64,000 nucleotides of DNA from Deltaproteobacteria bacterium (lineage in GTDB: Bacteria; Myxococcota_A; Polyangia; Polyangiales; Polyangiaceae). Each line of letters starts with the position of its first letter. The stretch's first letter is position 1. Below, in pieces: positions 32,693 to 41,410 of this stretch. The DNA lies in contig JACRCQ010000061.1 of assembly GCA_016218915.1 (NCBI GenBank), forward strand, positions 1 to 64,000. Direction: 5' to 3'. The notes beneath the pieces were generated by a model, which saw only the letters and a program-made list of their open reading frames with translations, was not told the origin of the DNA and ran no database searches. A program made the position numbers and the translations under genes.

Positions 32693-34438
32693 ATGAGAAC
32701 ACTCCTGGCAAGTGCCGCCTGCTTCGTCTTGCTTGCAACCGTCGCTTCGGTCGATGCAGCGCCTGCAGCGCGACCGTCCCAGCCTCCGGTGCTTGCGGAC
32801 ATCATCAACATGCTCGAGAGCCAGGGAAGAATCTCCCACACTGACGCGGCCCGCGTGCGTCGCGAGGTGATCGAGCGCGGAGCAGGCCCCAAGCTCGCAG
32901 CAGAAGTGCTGCCTGGCGGCGCGCGCTGCCTGACCCAGGCCATGCGCCAGGCGCTTCCATGGCTCGAATCCCAGGGCGTGCAGGTCATGCGGGATCCACC
33001 TGTGACGACCAACCAGCTCACGTCGACCAAGTATCCGATCCGCGTCAACTACAACACAGAGGACGCGCTTGCCAAGGAGACCTTGGCCCAGCTCGAGGCG
33101 TCGTGGAAGGCGCAGATCGAGGACGGCAAGTTCCGCGTGCCGTGGACCGGAGGGGACTCGGTGCCCCTCTCGCAGGCCATCTACGCGTACATCTCGGACC
33201 TCGGGGCGAACTACAGTGGAATGGCCGAAGGAATTGCGGACGTGCCTTCGACGCCGATCTGCGACTGCTCCTCGCGGCTCATTCTCAACACCAGCCTTCC
33301 AACGAAGTCCGTGGCCGAAGTGGCGTCGCACGAGATGAATCACATGCTGCAGTTCGCCGCGGATTGCACGGAGTCGTACACGTCCTCGGAGAACTTCGCC
33401 GTCGCCGTCCAAAGCCTCCAGAACCCGGCTTCCGTCTACCTCACCAAAATGTTCCTGCCCGAGTTCCAGGACTATCCGGACTACCCGGTCGACTACGCCT
33501 CGATGACCCAGACCGGGACCCCTTCCTACTACTACCAGTTCGGCTCTGCGCTGTTTCCGCTGTTCCTCGCGGAGCGCTACGGGGAAGGCAAGATCTCGCT
33601 CATCGCAGAGCTGTGGGACGCCTTTGTGCAGGATGGGACCGTCAAGATCAACGGGTTTGGCAACACCTGCTCCAACCCGAACAAGCCGAACTGGTTCGAT
33701 GGGACCGACGCGGTGCTCAAGACCAAGGGCAGCAGCTTTGACGAGGCGTTCGACGAGTTCTCCGCGTGGCGCTCGATCACGGGCTCGTTCGACGACGGCA
33801 AGCACTTCATGGGCGGCTCTGCGTTCGCCGAAGTCGCCATTGCGGCCACGCACGGGCTCGATGCGCTTCCTATCAAGGCAGACCTCGATCTGCACGAGTA
33901 CGGAAGCCGTCACATCGTGCTCGAGCCCAAGACCTACACCGGTGGAATCAAGGTCTCGGTCGCAGGAGATCCGGAAGCCGGATGGGGCGGCTCGCTGCTC
34001 CTGTGGAAGGGCACCGCGCCGGTCGAGCGCGTTGTCCTCAAGTTCAACAAGGAGAAGGGGGAAGCCACGGTCGATTCGCTCGAGGGCACCACGCGCGCCG
34101 TGCTCGTCGTGACCCAGAAGAACTTCGAGAACCACAGCCCTGACGATCAGGTCTACGACGTCACCCGTACGTTCTCCTACGCGGTCGATGGGTACACCGC
34201 CCCGGTCGAACCCGGCCCGGAGCCGCAGCCGGATGCTGCCTCGTCCGACGATTCTGCGACGCTGCAGGATGGTCCCAGCACCGGCCAGGATGCTGCTGCT
34301 CCTGCGGCCGAGGATTCGGCAGGCGGAGGCGGCTGCGGATGCCGGATCGCGGATCGATCCCCGCAAGGCCTGTTCGCGGTCTCTCTTCTGGCGCTTGCGA
34401 TCGCCTGGTCTCGACGCCGAGCCAAACCCGGGCTTTGA
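32693..34438 (+). CDS. Secreted HExxH metalloprotease-like protein with MYXO-CTERM tail
   Basis: 581 aa from the ATG at 32693, preceded by GGAGGAG. A signal peptide ends near residue 23 (SVDAAPA). A pro-like helical region follows, then the zincin motif H213-E214-M-N-H217 (ASHEMNHML). A later Glu in SSENFAV (Glu233) is a candidate third zinc ligand. A beta-sandwich region spans about 400-525. The end has an Asp/Pro/Ser linker, GGGGCGCR, one membrane span and SRRRAKPGL, a MYXO-CTERM tail recognised by myxosortase-type processing. The product is probably anchored and released at the surface, where it would cut proteins. Confidence 0.85.
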   Translation: MRTLLASAACFVLLATVASVDAAPAARPSQPPVLADIINMLESQGRISHTDAARVRREVIERGAGPKLAAEVLPGGARCLTQAMRQALPWLESQGVQVMRDPPVTTNQLTSTKYPIRVNYNTEDALAKETLAQLEASWKAQIEDGKFRVPWTGGDSVPLSQAIYAYISDLGANYSGMAEGIADVPSTPICDCSSRLILNTSLPTKSVAEVASHEMNHMLQFAADCTESYTSSENFAVAVQSLQNPASVYLTKMFLPEFQDYPDYPVDYASMTQTGTPSYYYQFGSALFPLFLAERYGEGKISLIAELWDAFVQDGTVKINGFGNTCSNPNKPNWFDGTDAVLKTKGSSFDEAFDEFSAWRSITGSFDDGKHFMGGSAFAEVAIAATHGLDALPIKADLDLHEYGSRHIVLEPKTYTGGIKVSVAGDPEAGWGGSLLLWKGTAPVERVVLKFNKEKGEATVDSLEGTTRAVLVVTQKNFENHSPDDQVYDVTRTFSYAVDGYTAPVEPGPEPQPDAASSDDSATLQDGPSTGQDAAAPAAEDSAGGGGCGCRIADRSPQGLFAVSLLALAIAWSRRRAKPGL

Positions 34439-34527
34439 TTGTCGACGGGCCGATCAACTCGGCTCCCCAATTCTGCATTCGCATTCGCATTCCCGTTCCC
34501 TATTCCTAGTTCTCAGAGGTCTGGCCC

Positions 34528-37500
34528 ATGCATGTCACTGTCCGTCGGATCGTCGCTGCGTGGATCTTGCTGTGCGCCCTTGTGCTCGCGACCAGGGCGA
34601 GCGCAGCAACCTGGCATGGTCGCGGGCCGGTTGGAGCTGAGCCATCGGTCACCACGCTATCGGCGAGCCCGGGACGGGTCATCGTGCAAGTCGATGTCCC
34701 TGGCGTGTGGACTGCGCCGGTGCAGGGCGCTGGCGAGAGCTTCGAGCAGCTCACACTGCCACAGGGCAGCGAGAGCGCAGGGCTGGGCCAGCCTGGACTG
34801 CCGGAATCAGGCGTGCCCGTGATCCTGCCCCAGGGACGCGGGGTCAAGGCGAGAGTGCTGTCGGTCGAGACCGAGACGATTGGCACGTTCCTGCCTGCAC
34901 CGGTCCAGGAGAAGCCTTGCCGTTGCACCACGCAGGCCAATCCCAGGTTCTTGTACGACGAAGCATCGTACCGGAGCAGCGCTCCCGCAGGTTCGGCGGC
35001 CGAAGTGCTGCCCATGGGATGGCTGCGCGACGTTCGTCTCGGCGTGCTGCGCGTCCGCCCGGTCGTCTATGACAAGGCCACGCATACGGTCTCTCTTCGC
35101 CGGCGCATCCACGTGGAGATCGACTTCCAGGCGCCGGAGCCGAGCGAGATCGCCAGGCGCACGTTCGACGATCTTCCCTCGAGCCTTGGCAAGGTCACGG
35201 CACAGATTCCCCTGCAGCTCGACTCGAATTGGCGCTCCAATACCGGGCCGGAGCACCTTCTGGTGATCGGTCCGGCGGCGTATCTCGCAGCGGCAAAGCC
35301 GCTGACCGATTGGCGCGTTGAGACGGGAACGCGCGTCACGCTCGCGCCTGTGGAATCCATCGGAACCACGGCTGCGGACGTCAAGACCTATGTGCAGAAT
35401 GCCTACGACACGTGGCCTGAGCCTTTGACCGCGCTGCTGCTGGTGGGTGACGAGGACGCAGTGCCGCCGGCGTACGGCTCTGCGAGCAGCGCTGCGGCCG
35501 ACTACCTGATGTCGACGCTTTCGGGGAGTGACGCTGTGCCGGACGTCCTGGTGGGAAGGATCGCAGCGCGAACCACCGCAGAGATCGACATCCAGGTCGC
35601 CAAGATCGTGGCCTACGAGAAGCAGCCGTCCACAGGAGCCTCTGCTGCGTGGTACCAAGCCGGATTCCTCGTCTCCTCGAGCGAAGGGCCTGGCGCGAGC
35701 AACGACGACGTATGGTCCGGGCTGATCCACGATCGCATGAAGACGTGGGGCTACGATCCTCTGGAGAAGTTCTACGAGTCATTGAGCACCAACACCAACG
35801 CCAACATCAACAGCGCGATCAACAACGGCGTCTCTTGGATCTCCTATCTCGGGCACGGCAGCGAGAGCGCGTGGGCCTCGACGGACCCGCTCTGGGAGTC
35901 GACCACGCAGGTGCCCAATCTCACCAACGGCAACCGGCTTCCGGTCATCATGGACGTGGCCTGTCTGAACGGCGCATTTGACCTCCAGAAGCCGTGCTTC
36001 TCGGAGGTGTGGATGAACGCCCAGGACCGCGGCGCGGTCGGGATCTGGTCTTCCACGGTCCTGGCAGCGTGGGACGAGCCGGCGTACTGGGCGGTGGAGA
36101 ACACCAAAGCATTCACAGTGAGCGGCGCGTTCCGGTTCGGCGAGGTGGTCACCTCTGGCGCTGTGGGGCTGATCAGCGGCAAGGGCTCGGGCGCGAACGT
36201 GCGTGCGGAGCTCGAGAAGTTCATGATCTTCGGCGATCCCATGCTCGAGATCCGATCGCGCGCGCCTGCAGCGCTCGAGATCGTCCACCCGTCCGCGGCC
36301 TCGGTGGGAGGCGGGATGTTCAACGTTGCAGTGCAAACCGGCGGAGTGCCGGTGCAGGACGCGCGCGTGGCGGCTTCCTCGGCCGGCAGCGTGCTTGCCG
36401 TAGGTCTGACCGACGCTGCCGGTCAGGTGAACCTCGTGCTCCCTTCGCTGGTGACTCCGTCGTTCGTGCTCACGGTCACGGCCCGCGACGCGATTCCGGT
36501 CCAGCACACCGTGGCATCCCAGCCGCCGGGCTGCGGCATGCTCGTGATCTCCGAGCAGGGGCTCCTATCCTGCAATCAGCAGCTCACGGTCACGGTCGTC
36601 GACGACGATCTCAATCTGTCGCCGACCGGAGTAGATCAGGCAACCGTCACCGTGGCTGTGGGCACCAGCACGTACCCGACTCTCATCGACGAGACCGGCC
36701 CGGACACTCACATCTTCGTTGGAAGCGTCGTGTTCTCGTCCACGCCCCAGGGCAGCGAGATCGGGCTTGCGGACGGCGACGCGATCACGGTCACCTACCA
36801 GGACGCAGCGTGCCAGGGCTCTTCGCTCTCTCTTTCCAAGAGCTTGTCCGCGCAATGCCATCCCCCGACGATCACCGGTGTTGTGGTGGACCAGATCTCC
36901 GAGTCGGCAGCGCGCGTGAGCTGGACGACGGATGTGCCTGCGGACTCGACGCTCGACTACGGAACCACGGTGAATGCCGGAACGATCAAGACGGTCCACC
37001 TGCTGGCGACGTCGCATCAGCAGACGCTGACCGGGTTGAGCAAGGCAACCACGTACTACTTCCGCGTGAGCTCTGCGGATCAGGTGCACAACACCGCGAC
37101 GGACGACAATGGCGGGGCCATGTACTCGTTCACGACGCATGTGTGCGATCCCAAGTGCGCGGGGAAGCAGTGCGGCGGGGACGGCTGCGGCGGGGAGTGC
37201 GGGACGTGCTCCAAGGACGGTACGTGCAACCCGGCCAACGGGCATTGCGAGTGTCCGACGAGCAGCACGCCGGGGTGCGGCGGATGCCCGTGCGAAGCCT
37301 CGGTTTGCGCTGTGGATCCCTTCTGCTGCAACGTGACGTGGGATGGCGAGTGCGCGTTCAAGTGCCTGCAGTTCGGAGGGTGTGCGAAGCCCGAGACCGA
37401 TGCCGGGACAGATGCGAGCGGTTCCGATGCATCGGACGCGAGCATGGAGGACGCGGGCAGCGGGGGCGGCGCGGGCGCTGACGGCCAGGCGGGCAGCAGC

Positions 37501-37737
37501 GGATCGAGCGCAGCCGCGGGTGCCGCAGGAAACGCTACGGATGCAGGGTCTTCCGGCAAGGCAGGAGCAGCGGGCGCATCGAGCCAACCCCTGAGCGACG
37601 ATTCGGGCGATGGGTGCGGGTGCAGAGTGGCCGGCTCCGCACGCGGCCCAGGCGCGTGGCTCGGAGCCCTTGTGGCGTTGTCGTGGATGGCTGCGCGCAG
37701 GCGTCGGGCATCACAGCGGACGCTTGATCACCCATAG
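34528..37737 (+). CDS. Gingipain-like (C25) cysteine protease with fibronectin-type and MYXO-CTERM regions
   Basis: 1069 aa with a signal peptide ending near ASA (27). Residues about 90-235 resemble a gingipain propeptide. The C25 catalytic domain spans about 240-590, with His443 in YLGHGSES and Cys479 in MDVACLNG. Conserved GDED (308-311), DYLM and VGRIAA segments are also present. Beta-sandwich domains follow, including a fibronectin-III-like unit (about 785-880, ARVSWTTDVPADSTLDYG). A Cys-rich module then carries CGGDGCGGECGTC. The protein ends with an Asp/Gly/Ala linker, DGCGCR, a span and ARRRR, a MYXO-CTERM tail. It is a secreted endopeptidase, likely for predation or nutrition. Its last 27 nt overlap the convergent lipoprotein gene. 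Confidence 0.88.
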   Translation: MHVTVRRIVAAWILLCALVLATRASAATWHGRGPVGAEPSVTTLSASPGRVIVQVDVPGVWTAPVQGAGESFEQLTLPQGSESAGLGQPGLPESGVPVILPQGRGVKARVLSVETETIGTFLPAPVQEKPCRCTTQANPRFLYDEASYRSSAPAGSAAEVLPMGWLRDVRLGVLRVRPVVYDKATHTVSLRRRIHVEIDFQAPEPSEIARRTFDDLPSSLGKVTAQIPLQLDSNWRSNTGPEHLLVIGPAAYLAAAKPLTDWRVETGTRVTLAPVESIGTTAADVKTYVQNAYDTWPEPLTALLLVGDEDAVPPAYGSASSAAADYLMSTLSGSDAVPDVLVGRIAARTTAEIDIQVAKIVAYEKQPSTGASAAWYQAGFLVSSSEGPGASNDDVWSGLIHDRMKTWGYDPLEKFYESLSTNTNANINSAINNGVSWISYLGHGSESAWASTDPLWESTTQVPNLTNGNRLPVIMDVACLNGAFDLQKPCFSEVWMNAQDRGAVGIWSSTVLAAWDEPAYWAVENTKAFTVSGAFRFGEVVTSGAVGLISGKGSGANVRAELEKFMIFGDPMLEIRSRAPAALEIVHPSAASVGGGMFNVAVQTGGVPVQDARVAASSAGSVLAVGLTDAAGQVNLVLPSLVTPSFVLTVTARDAIPVQHTVASQPPGCGMLVISEQGLLSCNQQLTVTVVDDDLNLSPTGVDQATVTVAVGTSTYPTLIDETGPDTHIFVGSVVFSSTPQGSEIGLADGDAITVTYQDAACQGSSLSLSKSLSAQCHPPTITGVVVDQISESAARVSWTTDVPADSTLDYGTTVNAGTIKTVHLLATSHQQTLTGLSKATTYYFRVSSADQVHNTATDDNGGAMYSFTTHVCDPKCAGKQCGGDGCGGECGTCSKDGTCNPANGHCECPTSSTPGCGGCPCEASVCAVDPFCCNVTWDGECAFKCLQFGGCAKPETDAGTDASGSDASDASMEDAGSGGGAGADGQAGSSGSSAAAGAAGNATDAGSSGKAGAAGASSQPLSDDSGDGCGCRVAGSARGPGAWLGALVALSWMAARRRRASQRTLDHP

Positions 37738-39036
37738 GGAATACACGCCCGACTTCAGCTCCGTGAAGGCCAGGAACAGGTCTGTTCCGATCACTTGCAT
37801 GTTCGAGTCCTGGGTCTGCCGGGTACCGGTCGGATCGATCACGATGTTCGAGCCGAGATCGACCCATGCGCCGCTGTCCCATCGGCGCACGAACACGCCG
37901 CCGTCGATCTGATCGCCCTTCTCGCTCCAGGACAGGTAGAGCTTGCCGCCGAACGAGTGCAGGCTCGGGTCATTGGCACCGTCGTAGAGCGGATCTGCGT
38001 TCAATCGCGCTGCGCCCAGGTTCTCCCAGACAGCCCCGTTCAGCCGCGCAACCGAGACCTTGCCGTCTGCAACCATGGCGACCACCGGAGCCGCATCGTG
38101 CACTACGACGTCGTATTCCAGGTGCTCTGCGCTCGGAAGGCCAGGTGGTGTGGCAGCGAGCGCGCCGTCGACGAACACGTCGAGCACATAGGCGCCCACC
38201 CCGCCCGTCTCCCGGATGAAGCACTTCTTGGTGCCGTCGTCAGAGACCGCAGCGCGCGTGGAGTACGCCTCGGTGAACGATCCGATCTCGGATTCCGCGG
38301 AGAAGCCGCTGCCGCTGGTGATCCTGTGCTTGAACCGCTGGGATGAATCCGTGGCAAGGCGCGCGATGTACACCGCATGCGCCTCGGTGCCTCCGGATGC
38401 AAGCGACAGCCCCCATCCCCAATCCTGCGAGTCGCCTGTCTGCACCGGTGTCACGTTCTCCGCAGCAGACCAGGAAGTGCCGTCCCAGCCGCGCACGAGA
38501 CCGTCTCCATCCACGCTGATCAGCGTGTTCCAGCCGACCAGGAGCTTGGAGCCGAGCAGGGTGACCGCCGGGCTCCTGTGCGTGGGGCTCGCTTCCACGT
38601 CGTTCTGGCTCGGGCTTTCGATGCTCTGCCAAGCAGCGCCTTCCCAGGACTTGAGACGCACCCAGGAGCCAGAGGTCGGGTCGTCTTCGGCCCACACCAC
38701 GACAGGCTTGCCGCCAAAGTTCTTCACCGTCGGATCGAACGTGTGGCAGCAGCTGCTGGTGTCATGGTCGAGCTTGCCGCCGACCGGAGCCCACACGCTC
38801 GCGCCGCCAGTCCCTGCCGCGCCCTCGACCGCGACGTCAGGCCCTGCATCCGTGCCGCCCGCAGAGGTTTCTGCCTCTGCCGATGCGTCGCCTGCGCTGC
38901 CTCCCGCGCCCGCCGCATCGGTGCTCGCGTCGCCGGACGGCGGAGGCGGTGGATCCGAAGGGTCATCGCACGAGGCAAACGACGCTACTGAAAGGGCCGA
39001 CACCAAGACAGTTGCGATGAAACGCATTGCAGACAT
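37711..39036 (-). CDS. Propeller-like lipoprotein, function unknown
   Basis: 441 aa. The signal ends in ASC (Cys23), followed by an acidic/Pro/Gly/Ala linker to about residue 78. The rest comprises about seven repeated blades with motifs such as FGGKPVVVWAEDD, LGSKLLVGWNTL, SFGGKLYLSWSEKG and GTDLFLAFTELK, a sialidase/propeller-like fold. No catalytic Asp-box is evident. Its stop lies inside the 3' end of the convergent C25 protease gene, with a 27-nt overlap and no obvious terminator. Confidence 0.82.
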   Translation of the reverse strand: MSAMRFIATVLVSALSVASFASCDDPSDPPPPPSGDASTDAAGAGGSAGDASAEAETSAGGTDAGPDVAVEGAAGTGGASVWAPVGGKLDHDTSSCCHTFDPTVKNFGGKPVVVWAEDDPTSGSWVRLKSWEGAAWQSIESPSQNDVEASPTHRSPAVTLLGSKLLVGWNTLISVDGDGLVRGWDGTSWSAAENVTPVQTGDSQDWGWGLSLASGGTEAHAVYIARLATDSSQRFKHRITSGSGFSAESEIGSFTEAYSTRAAVSDDGTKKCFIRETGGVGAYVLDVFVDGALAATPPGLPSAEHLEYDVVVHDAAPVVAMVADGKVSVARLNGAVWENLGAARLNADPLYDGANDPSLHSFGGKLYLSWSEKGDQIDGGVFVRRWDSGAWVDLGSNIVIDPTGTRQTQDSNMQVIGTDLFLAFTELKSGVYSLWVIKRPL

Positions 39037-39129
39037 GATCCCTCCAAGGCGCGCGCGAGCGCTTGTCCATGATACGCGGACCCCATGCTAATCGTTCCTG
39101 CGGAGTTGGCCCACAACGAATGTCCTTGG

Positions 39130-39190
39130 TTGAAGCAGGCGGCGGAAAGCCCGGGGGCTGATGCAAGTCAGCTGCGCGGTCAGCCAAGCC
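39130..39190. repeat. 61-bp dispersed hairpin repeat, copy 2
   Basis: It has the same length and 54 of 61 identical bases as 26312-26372. The GCTGA-TGCAAG-TCAGC hairpin (39157-39172) and the block that follows (TGCGCGGT, AGCCAAGCC) are retained, while the first hairpin is disrupted. It sits in a 279-bp noncoding gap between two minus-strand genes. Confidence 0.85.
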
Positions 39191-39315
39191 GCGACGTGTC
39201 TCCACTTCGCAATTCGCCGGGCCCGGGGGACCTCGGCACGGCATCGCCGTGTCGCTACGGCTGGCGGAAGGCGGTGGGCGCCAATGATCCCCCAACGAGC
39301 TTCGGGCACAAGGTA

Positions 39316-39825
39316 CTAGTTCTTCAACGGGACATCGGTGAAGTTCCAGTACGTGGTCCCTTCCTTCTTGATCTCCCCTTCGTGCAGATCGATCGGGCTC
39401 CAGCCAACGTCGATCGGGGGGAAGATCAGCGCGAAGTTCACCTCGTCGCCCACGTGGAGCTTCTGACGCTTCGGGCCGATCGAAATGCCTGTCGCGGCTC
39501 GAAGCTGCACGTGCCGGTGCTGATCGCCTGCCTCGAGAAAGAAGGTGTCCGCCTGCCCCGGCGGAGCCGTGGAGACCGACACGGAGCTCGACCTGGAGTT
39601 GTGATAGCGCAAGTAGATCCGGGTCTCGGTCGGCGACAGCACGATCTGTCTGATCCTCAGGTCCGAATTGTTCTCGCACGGAAAGTCCATCTTGAAGACC
39701 TGCTCCCCCGGCGACGAGGCTGGCAACGTCTCGACCGGCGAGTCGTCGAGGAGCTTCGGAACCTTGCAGCACCCAATCAGCGCTGCGATCGTCGCTACGG
39801 CCAGGAGCCGACGTTTCGTTGCCAT
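39316..39825 (-). CDS. Small lipoprotein with beta-sandwich-like domain
   Basis: 169 aa. The signal ends in AALIGCC (Cys19 or Cys20), and the ATG has a strong AGGGAGGG upstream. The mature part alternates strands (IRQIVLSPTETRIYLRYHN, VNFALIFPPIDVGWSPIDL), resembling DUF4352-type or immunoglobulin-like lipoproteins. It is the last gene of a three-gene operon headed by deoD, beginning 10 nt after the ExbD-domain gene ends. Function is unknown. Confidence 0.7.
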   Translation of the reverse strand: MATKRRLLAVATIAALIGCCKVPKLLDDSPVETLPASSPGEQVFKMDFPCENNSDLRIRQIVLSPTETRIYLRYHNSRSSSVSVSTAPPGQADTFFLEAGDQHRHVQLRAATGISIGPKRQKLHVGDEVNFALIFPPIDVGWSPIDLHEGEIKKEGTTYWNFTDVPLKN

Positions 39826-39835
39826 TCCACCCTCC

Positions 39836-40267
39836 CTACTTGCCAGCGGGCGCCACCGCGAACGCGATCCTGGAGATGCCGCCCTGCTTGAGCAGATCCA
39901 TCACCCGAATGACGCGACCATAGGTGACCGACGCGTCGGCGCGGATGACCGCTCGCACCTCGGGCGCCTTCGACAGCGCCTCGCGCGCCGCGTCCTTCAG
40001 CCGTTCTTCGGCGATGGGTGCGCCATTGACGCGGAGCTCACCGGTCGCGCTCACATCGACCGCGAGGACCGGCTGGACATCCATGAAGTCAGCGGCGCGA
40101 GGAAGATCGTAGCCGATCGCCGGCTGCGCGCTGGATGCCATGGGCGGTACAGAGGCAACCGGCACGACGATGGGCGGATTGTCGGGAGGGGGAGGCGGCG
40201 AGGAAGCGCACGCGGCGCCTGCGAGGGCGAGGGCGCACGCGGAGACGAGCGCACGAGAGCTACGCAT
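39836..40267 (-). CDS. ExbD/TolR periplasmic-domain protein with lipoprotein-like signal
   Basis: 143 aa. Residues about 60-143 match the periplasmic ExbD/TolR domain: VDVSATGELRVNGAPI, then EVRAVIRADASVTYGRVIRV, MDLLKQGGI and SRIAFAVAP. Genuine ExbD/TolR has a cytoplasmic N-terminus, a membrane helix with a proton-carrying Asp, then this domain. Here the N-terminus is instead a signal ending AGAAC (Cys20, an imperfect lipobox), then a Pro-rich linker. No ExbB/TolQ partner is nearby. It overlaps the end of deoD by 8 nt. It may bind TonB/TolA-like partners without acting as a motor. Confidence 0.75.
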   Translation of the reverse strand: MRSSRALVSACALALAGAACASSPPPPPDNPPIVVPVASVPPMASSAQPAIGYDLPRAADFMDVQPVLAVDVSATGELRVNGAPIAEERLKDAAREALSKAPEVRAVIRADASVTYGRVIRVMDLLKQGGISRIAFAVAPAGK

Positions 40268-40970
40268 GGTCCACCGCCACTTCCAGGGCGAGCTCGATCA
40301 TGCGCTCGAACGTCTGCTGGCGTTCTTCAGCGCTCGCGCTTTCGCCCTTCACGATGTGGTCGCTGACGGTCAGGATGGACAGCGCCCTGGCTCCAGCTCG
40401 CGCGCAGAGCGTGTAGAGCGCCGCGGTCTCCATCTCTGCTGCGAGCACGCCGTGGGCGGCCCAGACCTTCCACCAATTCAGGTCCTGGGAATAGAACGTA
40501 TCGCTGGTGAGCACATTGCCGGTCCGCACGCGAAGCCCGCGCTTCAACGCAGCGTCGTATGCGAAGCGCAGCAGCTCGAAGTCTGCGGTGGGGGCAAACG
40601 TCATTCCGGAAAAGGTTTGGCGGTTCATCGCCGAGTCGGTCGATGCGCTCGAAGCCAGGACCAGGTCACGCAAGGCGACGTGGGGTTGCAGGGAGCCGCA
40701 GGTACCGACGCGGACGAGGACCCTTGCCCGGTAGTGTTCCAGCAACTCATGCACGTAGATGCTGTGCGAGGGCATGCCCATGCCGGTGCTCTGCACGGAG
40801 ATGCGCTTGCCCTTGCAGAAGCCTGTGAAGCCGAGGGCATTGCGCACCTGGTTGTGGCAGACCGCCCGCTCGAGGAACTGCTCTGCAATCCACTTTGCGC
40901 GCAGCGGATCCCCGGGGAGCAACACCACCGGGGCGATGTCGTCCGGCTTTGCTTCGATGTGCAGGCTCAT
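40260..40970 (-). CDS. deoD: Purine nucleoside phosphorylase, DeoD type
   Basis: 236 aa, the usual length of the hexameric family. Motifs visible are VVLLPGDPLRAK (phosphate loop), TGMGMPSHSIYVHEL, RVGTCGSL, the substrate-binding AAEMETAALY, and TVSDHI with the catalytic Asp. It cleaves purine nucleosides with phosphate to base and (deoxy)ribose-1-phosphate for salvage, in the cytosol. It heads a small operon with the ExbD-domain lipoprotein, with which there is no obvious metabolic link. Confidence 0.95.
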   Translation of the reverse strand: MSLHIEAKPDDIAPVVLLPGDPLRAKWIAEQFLERAVCHNQVRNALGFTGFCKGKRISVQSTGMGMPSHSIYVHELLEHYRARVLVRVGTCGSLQPHVALRDLVLASSASTDSAMNRQTFSGMTFAPTADFELLRFAYDAALKRGLRVRTGNVLTSDTFYSQDLNWWKVWAAHGVLAAEMETAALYTLCARAGARALSILTVSDHIVKGESASAEERQQTFERMIELALEVAVDHA

Positions 40971-41410
40971 GATCCTCCCAGCAGCGCGGGCCGTGAGCGC
41001 CCGCCCGCAGGTGATACCATCACGTCGGTGTCATGGGACGACGCATTTTGATCGTGGTCCGAGCGAGCGCATTGCATCCTTGCCGGAGCGGCCTTTCACC
41101 TCTGAAAGAGATCGAGCCGCGTGCGCTTCGAATCTTCGAACAAAACCAAAACCACGTCGTTGGCCCGCCGCGTGCAATGTCCGGAAGCAAAGCCGCGCGG
41201 CAGGATATGCCCCCCCTCCCTGAACCGCGCGGTAGTTCTATAGCGCGCGAAGAGTGACCGTCCCTCCCCCCCTCCGGTTCCTTCGCGCGTTTTTTTTGTC
41301 CATCGATCGCCAAAGCCTCCTCGTGAGCTTCCCGCGGCAGCCAGCATGGCAACGGAGTGTGGACCGTCCAGCCCGGACCGCGGTAAGCTCAGGGGATCGA
41401 GGAGGTCGTC
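40971..41410. other. Intergenic region, 440 bp, with an orphan strong terminator
   Basis: No convincing protein gene. The deoD gene departs leftward, and the next plus gene begins at 41411. Between them, a strong terminator ends a presumed plus-strand transcript of up to about 250 nt. The region has an A-rich patch (41140-41155) and low coding character, so a small RNA is the simplest explanation. Confidence 0.5.
41244..41297 (+). terminator. Rho-independent terminator with eight-T run
   Basis: CGCGCGAAG (41244-41252) pairs perfectly with CTTCGCGCG (41281-41289), and TTTTTTTT follows directly (41290-41297). The loop is 28 nt, longer than usual. It would end plus-strand transcription in a gap where no plus-strand gene is apparent upstream. 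Confidence 0.75.

Noticed and set aside
32564..34366. 600-codon minus-strand frame opposite the zincin gene
   Set aside because: The plus-strand protein has a signal, HExxH and MYXO-CTERM tail; the opposite frame has no recognisable feature.
41128..41200. SRP RNA-like GTCCGGAAGC in the deoD upstream gap
   Set aside because: The conserved GGAAGG-AGCAG context of SRP RNA is not present.
41033..41257. 74-codon plus frame before the orphan terminator
   Set aside because: No ribosome binding site, no hydrophobic or domain pattern and no sign of conservation. A noncoding RNA fits better, though the frame cannot be excluded.
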